Part shown: positions 43,787-53,494 of the stretch, piece by piece | Position numbering within the stretch: position 1 is the stretch's first letter | Layout: every line of letters begins with the position of its first letter | From: Streptomyces sp. NK08204 | GTDB lineage: Bacteria > Actinomycetota > Actinomycetes > Streptomycetales > Streptomycetaceae | Reading direction: 5' to 3' | Length of the DNA: 64,000 nucleotides | Assembly: GCF_020400585.1 (NCBI RefSeq) | Contig: NZ_JAINVF010000008.1 | Coordinates: 62,001 to 126,000 of the forward strand | Notes under the pieces: generated by a model | Seen by the model: the letters and a program-made list of their open reading frames with translations, nothing else | Told to the model about the DNA's origin: nothing | The model's database searches: none | Program-made: the position numbers and the translations under genes

Positions 43787-44551
43787 GTGGACGGGCAGAA
43801 AGAGGCGTCCGGTGCGGACCGGCAGGGTGCGGACGACGCCGCCGCCGTCCGGTTCCGGCCGTATGACGTGCTGGAACTGGCGTGTGCGTTCACCGAGACC
43901 ACGGTCACCGATGTCTCTCGCTCCTGCATCTCCGTACGGTGGCCGTGGTCGGCGGTGGACCCGCAGGCGGAAAACATCAGGTGGAACGGCCAGAGGGCGC
44001 TTCCCGTGCATGAGGCCGACGACTGGGAGATCTTCCGCACCGAACCAGTGGAGGCGGCGCTGAAGCCGGGCGACACCTGTCAGGTGGGGATCCCCCCGAC
44101 CGTGGTGCACGTCCTGGCAGTCCATCACTTCGATCCGCCTTCGGTGACCGGGATGCTGCCGCGGCCTGCGTCCTACCTGGAAGTCCTGCGACAGGGCGAA
44201 ACCCATGACCCCGAACTCGAGGACCAGGGCTACGCGTTCGACCCGGCGGGCGGTGAACCGATCCGCATCGTGCCGCTCTTCCGCCCCTACGCCTTCCTCG
44301 AACCAGGCGATGAGGTCACCGACCGGGACGGGCGTCTTTGGCGGTTCGACGCGGCCTGGGACTGGCACCCCTTCGACGAAGCGCAGCCCAGCGCCCCGGC
44401 CTGGCCACTTGCCCTGCTCTTCCGCAAGGGCGAGCCCACACCCGAGGAGGCCGCCGCGGTCGCCCGGGCGACCGCGGTCGGCAGCCACGCCGAGGAACTG
44501 GAGCGGTGGACCGAACGCACTCTCGCGAGGCCGGTCACCCGCCAGCAGTGA
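43787..44551 (+). CDS. Hypothetical protein
   Basis: 254 residues from GTG 43787, chosen for GAGGAGG at 43775-43781; ATG 43757 is also in frame and would add 10 residues. Soluble, acidic, Trp-rich (SVRWPWSAVDPQAENIRWNG, WDWHPFDEAQ). No family recognised; looks like an uncharacterised actinomycete protein. Confidence 0.75.
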   Translation: MDGQKEASGADRQGADDAAAVRFRPYDVLELACAFTETTVTDVSRSCISVRWPWSAVDPQAENIRWNGQRALPVHEADDWEIFRTEPVEAALKPGDTCQVGIPPTVVHVLAVHHFDPPSVTGMLPRPASYLEVLRQGETHDPELEDQGYAFDPAGGEPIRIVPLFRPYAFLEPGDEVTDRDGRLWRFDAAWDWHPFDEAQPSAPAWPLALLFRKGEPTPEEAAAVARATAVGSHAEELERWTERTLARPVTRQQ

Positions 44552-44605
44552 CCTTGCCGGGACCAAACAAGATCCGGTGGCAAGGAGCCGCCGACTGCTT
44601 CACTG

Positions 44606-44722
44606 AATGCGGTGGTCCTCCGGGCGCCCCGCTTTATTGACGCCGCCGTCGCCCAGCTCCGCGCCGGGGGCCGTGAGATCCGAGACGAGGACGTGGCCCG
44701 GTTGTCCCCGCACAAGCAATGA
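44606..44722 (+). pseudogene. Tn3-family transposase C-terminal fragment
   Basis: 39 codons reading NAVVLRAPRFIDAAVAQLRA then GREIRDEDVARLSPHKQ and stop. This matches the C-terminal tail of Tn3-family transposases (NTxYxxAAVxxLRAxGxxIxDEDVARLSP). The rest of the gene is gone; a scar of a past Tn3-type element. Confidence 0.65.
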
Positions 44723-44821
44723 GCGTCAGGAGCGTCCACCCGACGGTGCACTTCCAAGCACCCACCGAGGGTTCCCGAAAAGCACTGTTCCCGTTGGGAG
44801 TCAGACCCTACTTTGCTGCCG

Positions 44822-46291
44822 GTGACAAGCGACCCCCGTGAACCGTCAGAGCCTCTTCCCACCCCCGGACTCTTCTCCCGCACGTATCTGGCTGCCACGG
44901 CGAGTTTCGCCGCGGTGATGTTCCTGACCGGGTTCGCGGCCATGGCGGTGATGCCGTTGCTGCCGGTGGCCGCTCGGGACCTCGACGGAGTCAGTCTCTA
45001 CCCGCTGGTGGCAGGGGCGTTCGTGGCGGCGAGCCTGCTCGGTGGTGTGCTGGGCGGGGCATGGGCGGACCGCGGCGGGGCCCGGCGACCGCTGACAGCC
45101 GGGGTGGTCCTGACCGTCGCGACACTCCTCGTCTCCGCCACCAGTACCACCATCTGGCAGCTGGGCCTGGGACGCTTCACCGACGGGATCGCGGCGGGCC
45201 TGGTGGCGGTCTCCGTCAACGCGGCCATCGGGCAGTCCTACCCAGATCACCTCCGCGCCCGCGTCCTGTCCCTCATGAGTGCCTGCTGGATCGTGCCGTC
45301 ACTGGCCGGTCCCCCGCTCGCGGGCTTCGTAGCCGCGTGGTGGTCATGGCGAGCGGTGTTCTTCGGCCTCGCGGCGCTCACCCTGATCCCTGCGGCGGCC
45401 GCGGTACTGCTTCTTCGTGGACGACCAGGTCGGCCAGGAGCATCGCAGGAGTTCGACACTCCCGAGGCGTCCGTGCGGCGGCCCGCCTTGCCCGCCGCAG
45501 TGACGGTAAGCGTGGCCGCGGCTCTCACCCAGTACGGCGTCACTGCCTGGAACGTACGTCACACGGTGTGCGCGCTGGTCGGTGTGGTGCTGCTTGTGGC
45601 GTTCGCCCCGCGGCTGCTGCCACCGCACACCTGGCGAGCCGAGGGCGGACTGCCCGCCACCGTGCTGTTGCGGGCGTTGACCTCCGGCGCGTACTTCACG
45701 CTGGAAGCCTTCGTCCCGCTGATGCTCAGCACGGCGCGACATGTGCCGGGCATGGTGACGGGGTTCGCGTTCACCGGGGCGGCACTCGCCTGGGCGGGGG
45801 CCTCCTGGGTGCAGGGCCGCCTGCAGAACCGTGTGCCGCGGCACCGGCTCGTCGCCGTTGGGGCCGGAATCATGGCGGCGGCGGTGGTGGTGGCGGCACT
45901 GTGCACTCTGCCGGCGGTGCCTCCGGCGGTAGCCGTGTCCTCGATGGCGATGGCCGCCGTCGGCATGGGGCTTGCGGCGCCGTCACTCACACTGCTGTCG
46001 CTCGCGCACACTCCAGCCGACCAGCAGGGCTACGCAAGCGGCGCGATGCAGATCTCGCAGAACCTCGGCCAGACCCTGGTCCTGGCCGTGGCATCGGCTC
46101 TGTTCACAGCGATCTCAGCGGCGTCGACGAGTCAGCTCCCGGCGTTTGCCGGGGCATTCGCGCTCCTGCTGCTTCCGATTGCGGGGGCCGCCGGTCTGGC
46201 AGGCCGGACGCGCGTCATGGGCGCAGAACAGCAACGCGCCTCCGGGCCGTCCGTCGCTACGCCCCCTGCTGAAGCCGGCAAGGGAACCTAG
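44822..46291 (+). CDS. MFS transporter
   Basis: About 489 residues from GTG 44822 (VTSDPREPSEPL); TTG 44813 is possible and neither has a clear RBS. About 14 hydrophobic segments; helix 2-3 loop GGAWADRGGARRPLTAG is the MFS signature. Lower overall G+C than neighbours and next to a Tn3 scar, so possibly acquired. Substrate unknown. Confidence 0.87.
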   Translation: MTSDPREPSEPLPTPGLFSRTYLAATASFAAVMFLTGFAAMAVMPLLPVAARDLDGVSLYPLVAGAFVAASLLGGVLGGAWADRGGARRPLTAGVVLTVATLLVSATSTTIWQLGLGRFTDGIAAGLVAVSVNAAIGQSYPDHLRARVLSLMSACWIVPSLAGPPLAGFVAAWWSWRAVFFGLAALTLIPAAAAVLLLRGRPGRPGASQEFDTPEASVRRPALPAAVTVSVAAALTQYGVTAWNVRHTVCALVGVVLLVAFAPRLLPPHTWRAEGGLPATVLLRALTSGAYFTLEAFVPLMLSTARHVPGMVTGFAFTGAALAWAGASWVQGRLQNRVPRHRLVAVGAGIMAAAVVVAALCTLPAVPPAVAVSSMAMAAVGMGLAAPSLTLLSLAHTPADQQGYASGAMQISQNLGQTLVLAVASALFTAISAASTSQLPAFAGAFALLLLPIAGAAGLAGRTRVMGAEQQRASGPSVATPPAEAGKGT

Positions 46292-46374
46292 GGGTTCGGG
46301 GGTGCCACCGTGCGCATGACGATGCCGGTTCACGACCGGTGGCCGCCGGCAGAGGCCACCGCTACGGTAGGCCG

Positions 46375-46926
46375 ATGCCACCGACGCCGCACCGCGCCGC
46401 GCTCCTCGTCATCGACATGCAGGACGCCATGATGCCCCTCATGCACCGCCCTGACCGAACCGTCGCAACCATCGCGGGTCTCGGCTTTCGGGCGCGTGCC
46501 CGGGACGTTCCCGTCATCACGGTTCGACAGCAAGGGGGCGGCGACGTCCTGCCGGAACTGGCGCCGCGGAACGGCGAGCCGGTGGTGACGAAGACCTCTG
46601 CGGACGCCTTCTTGGACACCGGCCTCGATGAGACGCTGATCCGCCTCGGGGTGACCGAGGTCCTCGTCACCGGTTTCGCCACGGAGAACTGCGTGGAGAC
46701 GACCGCCCGCCAGGCCCTCAGCCGCGGCTACGACCTGGTGCTGGTGGCGGACGGGCACACCACATCCGTCCGCTCTCAGCCGACAGACTTCGCCCCGCCA
46801 GACCAGTCGATCGCCCATCACAACGAGATCTACCGGCACATCGACTTTCCTGATCGCAGCGTTCGGGTCCTGCCTGCCAGAGAGATTGACTTCATGGCGC
46901 CTCAGTCATCGGGACGCGTTTCATAG
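46375..46926 (+). CDS. Isochorismatase-like cysteine hydrolase
   Basis: 183 residues with the catalytic triad of the family: Asp in LLVIDMQDA, Lys in VVTKTSADAF, Cys in FATENCVETTA. Likely an amidase/nicotinamidase-type hydrolase; substrate unknown. Stands alone. Confidence 0.9.
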   Translation: MPPTPHRAALLVIDMQDAMMPLMHRPDRTVATIAGLGFRARARDVPVITVRQQGGGDVLPELAPRNGEPVVTKTSADAFLDTGLDETLIRLGVTEVLVTGFATENCVETTARQALSRGYDLVLVADGHTTSVRSQPTDFAPPDQSIAHHNEIYRHIDFPDRSVRVLPAREIDFMAPQSSGRVS

Positions 46927-47378
46927 GTGGGCCACTTTGCGCTCACCCTCCTTTTCACGCATGCGGGAGACTGGTCGGCCTGGTACCGGGGCCGCGTCCT
47001 GGCTGGTCCGGCCGGCCGGACTCCCGGACCCTTAGCCGCCGTTGGAAACGTCGGCGCTCTGGGGCACGGCTCGCTGCGCACGGGCAGCCGCCGCAGCCGC
47101 GTGGGTGGCCCGAAGCGCGGGGTGTTTTTGCCGTCGCCCACAGGAATCGCCGCCGAAGCGACGGTCGGGTTCGTGCTGCTCGCCGCACTGGGGGTGGCGG
47201 CAACTGAGCCGCGCCATACCCACCGGGCAGTCATCCGCCCCGAACTTGTCTGGTCAAGTTTGGTCCTGGTTCTTCCGTTCGACAGCAGAGACCAGTACTC
47301 ATGTCCCGTTAGTTGTGCACAGTCAGGCCGTGGGGTCATGACCCACGGCACCCCTCACAACGGGACGAGGTAACACGC
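46927..47378. other. Intergenic region, no gene supported
   Basis: 452 bp. A frame open through it (from VGHFALTLLFTHAG) has no recognisable family and poor coding bias, perhaps debris. The last 50 bp hold a palindrome next to the phosphoesterase start. Confidence 0.45.
47328..47348. promoter_or_regulatory. Palindrome upstream of phosphoesterase gene
   Basis: CCGTGGGGTCA followed by TGACCCACGG, nearly perfect inverted arms around TCATGA, 30 bp before the start. Candidate operator; not a PHO-box direct repeat. Confidence 0.35.
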
Positions 47379-49184
47379 ATGCGACTGCGCTGGAGATCCC
47401 TCGGCGGGCTCCTCACCCTCCTCGGCGCACTGATCGTCTCCGCTCCCGGCCCCGCCCAGGCGGCCGGGAGCAGCGGCAACCTGATCGTCAACGGCGACGC
47501 GGAGACCGGCGGCTACTGCACCGGCGACTGGGCGGCGGCGAGCACCGTGCCCGGCTGGACCACCGAGGCCGGCGGACCGAACGTCATGTGCCACAGTGTC
47601 GCGTCCTTCGCACTGCCCAATGACGGCAGGACTCCCGGCAAGGCCTTCTTCGCACCGGGCAACTTCGGTGACGGCGCGATGACACAGACCGTGGACGTCT
47701 CCTCCGCGGCCACGGCCATCGACGGCGGCGGGATCACGTACAACCTCTCCGGCTGGCTCGGCGGCTGGACCACCTACAGCGGCCATGTCGCCGTCAGCCT
47801 CCACTTCCGCGACGCGAGCGGCCGTCCGACAGGCGCGACGGCCGTGCTGCCCACCGTGTCCGCGACCGACCGCGGCCTGACCACCGAGTTCCTCGCCCGC
47901 AGCACCACCGGCTCCGTGCCGACCGGGACACGGTCCATCCAGGTCGAGGTGCAGTTCCTGTCGAGCTCCCAGGAGACCGGCTACCTCGACAACCTCTCCC
48001 TCACTCTGAACACCCCGGTCACCACGCCGCCCCCGGCCACGCCGCCCGCCTCCCGTGTGCCCGGCTACGACCACGTGTTCATGGTCATGATGGAGAACAC
48101 GGACTACTCCGAGGTCATGAACGACCCGGCGGACACCCCGTACATGCACAGCCTCATGGCCAAGGGCGCGACCCTGACGGACTACCACGGCGTCTACCAC
48201 CCCAGCGACGAGAACTACCTCGCCATCGCCGGCGGCGACACCTACGCCAAGGGCGCCACCTACTGGCCCCACATCAACTCCCCCCAGCGGAACCTGGGAG
48301 ACACCCTCGAAGCGGCCGGGAAAACCTGGAAGGCCTACGAGCAGGGCATGGGTACACCCTGCAACACCAAGAACGACTACGACAGTTACTACGAGCCCGA
48401 CGACGCGCCGTTCATCAACTACACGGACATCAGCGGCGACGCCGCCCGCTGCGCGGCCCACCTCTTCGACACCTCGCAGCTGACCACCGACCTGCGGTCG
48501 GCATCGACCACCCCCGCGTTCTCCTGGATCGCCGCCGACGACTACTACGACGGCGAGGCCTCCGGCAACGGAAGCGCCACCAGTCTGAGGACACAGGACG
48601 GCTGGCTGAAGCAGACCCTCGACCCCGTCCTGGCCTCCCCGGCCTGGACCCAGCAGCGCTCCCTGCTCATCCTGACCTGGGACGAGAGCCAGAGCGAGGC
48701 GTACAACCACGTCGTCACCACGGTCCTCGGCTCCCAGGGCACCGTCCCGGCCGGTACCAGCAGCCCCAGCCACTACGACCACTACGGCATCGCCCGCACC
48801 ATCGAGGACGCGCTCGGCCTGCCCGGGCTGACCGGCAACGACACCTACGCGACACCGCTCAACGCAGCCTTCGCGCCGTCCACCGCCACCACGCCGACCC
48901 TCACCAGCACCCTGAACGCGGTCGCCGACGGCGGGAACGCCACCTTCCGGTACGCCGTTCCGTCCGCTGCGCAGGTGAGTGCCAAGAACTGGATCGGCAT
49001 CTACCCGGCGGGCGTCAACCCCGGCCAGCGGTCCGCGCTGACCTGGGCATACGCCCCCAATGCCAGCGGCGCCCTGACCTTCTCCACCAGCAAGCTGAAC
49101 GGCGCCGGGACGTACCAGGTCTACTACCTCGCCAACGACGGCTACTCGGTACTGGCAGGGCCGTTCACCCTGTCCGTCGGCTGA
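47379..49184 (+). CDS. Secreted phosphoesterase-family protein
   Basis: 601 residues. Signal peptide with cleavage near AQA-AG (residues 1-28). Residues ~35-210 are a beta-sandwich starting NLIVNGDAE, as in carbohydrate-binding-like modules. A Pro/Thr linker leads to the acid phosphatase/phospholipase-C-like domain (YDHVFMVMMENTDYSEV, then SDENYLAIAGGD, LILTWDESQSE, HYDHYGI). A C-terminal Ig-like domain follows (WIGIYPAGVNPGQ). Secreted, probably Pi scavenging or phospholipid cleavage. Confidence 0.88.
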   Translation: MRLRWRSLGGLLTLLGALIVSAPGPAQAAGSSGNLIVNGDAETGGYCTGDWAAASTVPGWTTEAGGPNVMCHSVASFALPNDGRTPGKAFFAPGNFGDGAMTQTVDVSSAATAIDGGGITYNLSGWLGGWTTYSGHVAVSLHFRDASGRPTGATAVLPTVSATDRGLTTEFLARSTTGSVPTGTRSIQVEVQFLSSSQETGYLDNLSLTLNTPVTTPPPATPPASRVPGYDHVFMVMMENTDYSEVMNDPADTPYMHSLMAKGATLTDYHGVYHPSDENYLAIAGGDTYAKGATYWPHINSPQRNLGDTLEAAGKTWKAYEQGMGTPCNTKNDYDSYYEPDDAPFINYTDISGDAARCAAHLFDTSQLTTDLRSASTTPAFSWIAADDYYDGEASGNGSATSLRTQDGWLKQTLDPVLASPAWTQQRSLLILTWDESQSEAYNHVVTTVLGSQGTVPAGTSSPSHYDHYGIARTIEDALGLPGLTGNDTYATPLNAAFAPSTATTPTLTSTLNAVADGGNATFRYAVPSAAQVSAKNWIGIYPAGVNPGQRSALTWAYAPNASGALTFSTSKLNGAGTYQVYYLANDGYSVLAGPFTLSVG

Positions 49185-49234
49185 CCACCGACACGCAGCA
49201 GGGGCTCGACGAGGTCGGCTGCACGGGGTAGGAC

Positions 49235-49266
49235 GGGGGAGGCGGGGTCGGCGGCCCGCCTCCCCC
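49235..49266 (+). terminator. Terminator after phosphoesterase gene
   Basis: GGGGGAGGCGGG and CCCGCCTCCCCC, perfect 12-bp stem with an 8-nt loop, 50 bp past the stop. Confidence 0.75.
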
Positions 49267-49274
49267 GGTGGTGG

Positions 49275-49512
49275 ACGCGCTGCGGCCGACACGGTGGCCA
49301 CGCGGTTCTCCGAGGCCCCGGCGAGCAGGTCGGCCGCCACGCCACCGGACGCTGAGAAGGCGAGGACACAGCGGCGGTGTCGTCGGCGACGACACCGCCG
49401 CCGGTGAGCGTGGCGACCGTCTCGCACAGCGCGAACAGGCCGCCGTGCGCGAGCGGCCCGTGATGTGCGGCCGACCGGCTTCGTCGACCACCGTGCGGAC
49501 CGGCGTTCCCAC
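49275..49512 (-). pseudogene. Fragment of a PucR/CdaR-like regulator (tentative)
   Basis: On the minus strand, VRTVVDEAGRPHIT, GGLFALCETVATLTGGGVVA-DDTAA and then, in another frame, VLAFSASGGVAADLLAG resemble the N-terminal sensor of Streptomyces PucR regulators. Frame changes and absence of the rest mean it is debris at best. Confidence 0.35.
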
Positions 49513-49811
49513 GTCGTCCCACCGCCTCGGGGCACGCGGTCCTCAGCAGGTCCGTACGGCCTCGGGCCAAGCCCGCACCGCGAACGGCGTCACGTTGCGT
49601 GCCTGGCCGGCTCGGCGTCGTAGTCGATGCCAGGTCCGGCGGACCGGCCGGACCGCCCGGCCCCGGATGCGGCGCGCCCACGGTGTCCGGTTGCCGGGGC
49701 CAGCCCGTGCCGACCACCCGCAAGAAGGTGCACGATGGTGTCGTGAGGCTCAGCGGTGGGCGCCGTACCCCCTGACGCAAGGCCGCCGACGCGCGAGAGG
49801 AGGCGGCGGCG
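49513..49811. other. Intergenic region, no gene supported
   Basis: About 300 bp before the Rv1733c-like gene. No coding frame, hairpin or repeat that I can support. Confidence 0.45.
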
Positions 49812-50420
49812 ATGACACGTACACCTCCCATGACGGTCGCCAGGGTGCGGCTGTGGCGGTGGCGAGCCAATCCGCTCAGGCGGCACAGCGATGTCGTCGA
49901 GGCCTGGATCGTCCTCGCCACCTGGGTGCTCGTCCTGGTCGGCGGGGCCCTCGCGGGGTGGGCGGCGGCGCACACCGCGGACGCGACGTTCTCGGCCCGG
50001 CGGGCCCGGGTGCACGCCGTGTCGGCCGTGCTCACCGGGGACGCGGCACGGACCCCGCCCGCCGGCACCGGATACGACGACGCGCGGGTGCCGGCCACCG
50101 TGCGCTGGACGGACGCGCACGGCACCGTGCACACACAGCGGGCCAAGGTCTTTCCCGGTACCCCTCCCGGCGCCCGGGTCACCGTGTGGACCGACCGCAC
50201 CGGCCATGTGGTGTCCGCACCCGTGACCGGCGCGGCGGCCACCGTGCAGGCGGCGCTCACCGGCGTCCTCGTCGCCCCGTCGGCAGGTGCGGCGGTCTGG
50301 GCCGTGGGATGGGTCGTCCGCACCCGTCTCATCCGGCGACGGATGGCCGAATGGGACGAGGAGTGGAAGCAGATCGGCCCTAGGTGGGGCAACCTGAGCG
50401 GCGGCGGCAGGGGAGGCTGA
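49812..50420 (+). CDS. Rv1733c-family membrane protein
   Basis: 202 residues with two transmembrane helices (about 32-52 and 148-168) around an extracytoplasmic domain that contains the family pattern VPATVRWTDAHGTVHTQRAK. GAGGAGGCGGCG precedes the ATG. Function unknown; homologues of the mycobacterial Rv1733c are widespread in Streptomyces. Confidence 0.88.
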   Translation: MTRTPPMTVARVRLWRWRANPLRRHSDVVEAWIVLATWVLVLVGGALAGWAAAHTADATFSARRARVHAVSAVLTGDAARTPPAGTGYDDARVPATVRWTDAHGTVHTQRAKVFPGTPPGARVTVWTDRTGHVVSAPVTGAAATVQAALTGVLVAPSAGAAVWAVGWVVRTRLIRRRMAEWDEEWKQIGPRWGNLSGGGRGG

Positions 50421-50490
50421 ACGCAGCGCCCGCCCCCCGGAGCGGCACGAGAGGCTGATACCAGCGCCCGTCCCCCGGCAGCGGCACGAG
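50413..50490. repeat. Two-copy imperfect tandem repeat (38 bp)
   Basis: GAGGCTGA...CAGCGCCCG.CCCCCGG.AGCGGCACGA occurs at 50413-50450 and again at 50451-50490, with a few substitutions and one inserted base. It overlaps the 3' end of the Rv1733c-like gene. Confidence 0.7.
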
Positions 50491-50623
50491 AGCGGCATGA
50501 CCAGGACGGTGCGGACACGTGCGCGGGAAGGGCCACCACCCCACCGGGGCCGACCGCCCCAGTTCCGCAACTGGCAGGCGCCGGCGGGAACGCGAAGCCG
50601 ATCGAGGCCGGTTCCTGCGCCAC

Positions 50624-50651
50624 CGATGCGCGATGCCCGATGCCCGATGCG
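50624..50651. repeat. Four-copy 7-bp tandem repeat
   Basis: CGATGCG CGATGCC CGATGCC CGATGCG, contiguous, in the non-coding stretch before the serine protease gene. Confidence 0.7.
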
Positions 50652-50803
50652 CTGAAGCCTCCGGGCTGGTGCCGATGAAACAGCGGCTGGAGCAGAGACT
50701 TTGAGCACCCGCCATCTTGTCGGCGATGGCGCAAGGCATTTCAATGCTGGCAGCCTCCCACAGGAGAAACATCCGCCCCACACACCCAACCAAGGGGTTT
50801 TTC

Positions 50804-51676
50804 TTGACCGCTGTACGCGTCACCGCCATCACCGCAGCTGCCTGTGCCGCCGTGCTCGCTGCCGCGCTGCCTTCCTCCGCGATCAACTCGTACAACGCCA
50901 CGCCCGCACCCGAACGCACCGAGGTCGGGGCGCTCGTCGCCACCTGGGACAACGACGACAACCCGGCGACCCCGGACCGCGTCGACTGGGTGTGCTCGGG
51001 CACGATGATCGACGCGAAAACCTTCCTGACCGCGGCGCACTGCACCAGTGACTGGCCGGCCGGCGTCCGGTTCTACGTGTCGCTGGACCAGGACGTCCAG
51101 GCCGGGCTGGACGCCGCCGCGAAGATGTACCCGGGCGATCCGGCCGCCCAGGCGAACGCGGTCGCCGTCGAGGGCACCGCACACACCCACCCCGACTACC
51201 CGGGCCCCTCCTCCGACCCGCACGACATCGCGGTCATCGAACTCGACGCCGCCAAGGTCGCGTCCCGCTGGTCCTTCACCCCGGCCACCCTCCCGGCCGC
51301 GAACCAGCTGGACGCCCTCGGCCCGCAGCAGCTGAACTCCACCGACTGGTTCGTCGCCGGCTACGGCACCCAGGAAGCCGCCAACGGCCCCGGCGGGCAG
51401 ACGCACCCGGGCGGCGGCGTGCGCATGAAGGCGCCGGTGACGTTCGACGCCCTCAACGACGCCTGGGTCCGGCTCGCCATGACCGCACCACAGGGCAACG
51501 GCGGCGCCTGCTACGGCGACTCCGGCGGGCCCAACTTCGCGGTCATCGGCGGCAGGAACATCCTCACCTCCACCACCATCACCGGCGACACACCCTGCTA
51601 TGCCACGAACGTCACCTATCGCCTCGACACACCGGGCGCCCGCGCCTTCCTGACCCCGTTCGTGAAGCTGCCGTAA
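50804..51676 (+). CDS. Secreted trypsin-like serine protease
   Basis: 290 residues from TTG 50804, chosen because AAGGGG lies 6 nt upstream and the product then begins with a signal peptide (LTAVRVTAITAAACAAVLAA, cut near PSSA). ATG 50744 or 50717 would add a hydrophilic extension. Catalytic triad: His in TAAHC, Asp in DPHDIAVIELD, Ser in YGDSGGP. Two Cys pairs likely form disulfides. Secreted S1-family endopeptidase. Confidence 0.9.
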   Translation: MTAVRVTAITAAACAAVLAAALPSSAINSYNATPAPERTEVGALVATWDNDDNPATPDRVDWVCSGTMIDAKTFLTAAHCTSDWPAGVRFYVSLDQDVQAGLDAAAKMYPGDPAAQANAVAVEGTAHTHPDYPGPSSDPHDIAVIELDAAKVASRWSFTPATLPAANQLDALGPQQLNSTDWFVAGYGTQEAANGPGGQTHPGGGVRMKAPVTFDALNDAWVRLAMTAPQGNGGACYGDSGGPNFAVIGGRNILTSTTITGDTPCYATNVTYRLDTPGARAFLTPFVKLP

Positions 51677-52199
51677 GAGCAGACGGCATGGGAGGACGGT
51701 CGGACTCTCCGCGTCGAACGCGTGGCTCAGCTGTTCGGCGGGGAGGTCCGGCCCCCTGGCGCGTGGCCCGGGCAGCGGAAACAGAAGACGGGTCCCGGAC
51801 GCCCTCGTCGCCCGCCGCCCCGCAGCGCCCAGTGCCAGGACGGCCCGATGGAGGACAGGCGAGCGGCCACCACCTGCACCGCAGACGCGGGCACGGCGGC
51901 GCACTACCGCGGGGCCCTCGTCGAGCACCCCCCGTGACGCCGTCGGCTGCTTGCCGGCCGCGCTGACCGCTCCGTCGTCGTTCCGCCTCTGCGCGGTGTT
52001 CGCCGTCCTGGTCAACAGCCGCCGCTTCCGGGGTACTTCACGACCAGACCGTCCTGGACCACACCTCCGTCGACGCCGAAGTCCCACGACCGCCGCGGTC
52101 ATCAGCGGGGCCGGCCTTCAGGCCGGCCGGGTCCGTCGGCCGCATCGGGTGCGACGCCGCTCTCGCGGGGCTGCCCGCGTTGGACCGCTGGCCCCGCCA
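51677..52199. other. Intergenic region, no gene supported
   Basis: 523 bp without a supportable gene. Frames on both strands are arginine/proline-rich shadows. The last part may hold the lost start of the cyclophilin relic. Confidence 0.45.
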
Positions 52200-52619
52200 G
52201 GCCGTCGTGCGACACGACACTGGGCCGGATCGTCGTGAAGCTGTTCCCGGAGTACGCGCCGGAGAGCATCGCCGACTTCCTCGGACTGGCCGACGGAAGC
52301 CGCCCCTGGCGCGCCCCGGCCACCCGGTGCACCCGGCCAGGGGCCGCTCGGCAACGGAACCGTCTTCCGCCGGGTCATCGACGGCTTCATGATCCAGGGA
52401 GGCGCCCCCCTGGGCACCGGCCGTGGTGGCCCGGGCTACGAGCTCAAGGACGAGTTCCATCCCAGGCTCCGTTTCGACCGGCCCTGCTTCCTGGCGATGG
52501 CCAACCCCGGACCAGGCACCAACGGCTCCCAGTTCTTCATCACCGTGGGCCCGACGGGTCCGGACGAGCCTCCCCTCACGGACCTCAGGGTCGAGTCCAT
52601 CGCCGTCGACCGGTCGTGA
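52200..52619 (+). pseudogene. Cyclophilin-type peptidyl-prolyl isomerase, frameshifted
   Basis: [20 protein letters not shown] followed by FLGLADGSR is one frame. Then [37 protein letters not shown] and [18 protein letters not shown] continue in another frame. Catalytic-core residues are present but the frame breaks near 52340-52360, and the C-terminus (after VGPTG) is replaced by a short unrelated tail. Confidence 0.75.
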
Positions 52620-52669
52620 TCCGCGTCCGACAGCCGATTCCACGGCCTGGGCGGTTGCGAACTGCCGCC

Positions 52670-52692
52670 CGGCCGGCCCAGCGGGCCGGCCG
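52670..52692 (-). terminator. Terminator of the CAP gene
   Basis: CGGCCGGCCC-AGC-GGGCCGGCCG, perfect 10-bp stem, 17 bp downstream of the CAP stop. Confidence 0.7.
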
Positions 52693-52708
52693 AGAGCGGT
52701 ACGCGGTT

Positions 52709-53494
52709 CTAGCGGGCGGTTCCGAAGTCCTGGGTCCAGTAGGAGCCGGGCTGTGCGAGGCCGACGCCGATCTCCTTGAACGCGCAGTTGAGGATGTTCG
52801 CCTTGTGGCCGGGGCTGGACATCCAGCCCGCCATGACCTGCTCGGGAGTGGAGTAACCGTAGGCGATGTTCTCGCCGTACGTGCTCCAGACGTAGCCGGC
52901 ACGCGTGATCCGGTCGCCGGGGGAGGAGCCGTCGGAACCGGTGTGCGACATGTTCTGGTGGGAGGCCATGTCGGCGCTGTGCGCCTGCGCGGCCTTGGTC
53001 AGGGTCGCGTTGAGGGTCACCGGCGCACAACCGGCCTTGGCGCGCTCGGCGTTGACGAGTTCGACGATGCGGGCAACGACCCCGGACGCCGTGGCGGTGG
53101 GCTTCGGTGTGCTGGGAGACGCGGTCGCCGTGGGCTTCGGGGCGGTGGGCTTCGGGGTGGCGGTCGGGTGCGGGGAGGCGGTGGCCTTCGGCACGCTGTG
53201 AGACGGGCGGATCCGGTGCTTCGCCGCGGCAGCCTTCCAGTGCGCAGGGGCGGTCACGGTCCTCGAGGCGACCGGGGTGGGCTCCCTCGCCTCGTCCCGG
53301 CTCCAGTGGTGATACCAGTCGGGACGGTTCCACGGATGCTCGACCGTGTTCCCGGCAGCGCTGTAGTGACGGTCCCCGCCGTTGTCCGGCCAGGCGCCAC
53401 AGGCCATGGCAGCCGTGGGCACGCCGACGACGCCCATGGCTACGGCCGCGACGATTATTCGCCGGTGGTGTTGCTTCTGGCGGTGCTTCCCCAT
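52709..53494 (-). CDS. Secreted CAP-domain protein
   Basis: 261 residues. Signal peptide (IIVAAVAMGVVGVPTAAMA), a low-complexity Pro/Thr/Ala/Lys linker (ASPHPTATPKPTAPKPTATA) and a C-terminal CAP/SCP domain (VELVNAERAKAGCAPVTLN, HSADMASHQNMSHTG, GENIAYGYSTPEQVMAGWM). Bacterial CAP proteins are secreted; activity is undetermined. The linker may span the cell wall. Confidence 0.92.
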   Translation of the reverse strand: MGKHRQKQHHRRIIVAAVAMGVVGVPTAAMACGAWPDNGGDRHYSAAGNTVEHPWNRPDWYHHWSRDEAREPTPVASRTVTAPAHWKAAAAKHRIRPSHSVPKATASPHPTATPKPTAPKPTATASPSTPKPTATASGVVARIVELVNAERAKAGCAPVTLNATLTKAAQAHSADMASHQNMSHTGSDGSSPGDRITRAGYVWSTYGENIAYGYSTPEQVMAGWMSSPGHKANILNCAFKEIGVGLAQPGSYWTQDFGTAR

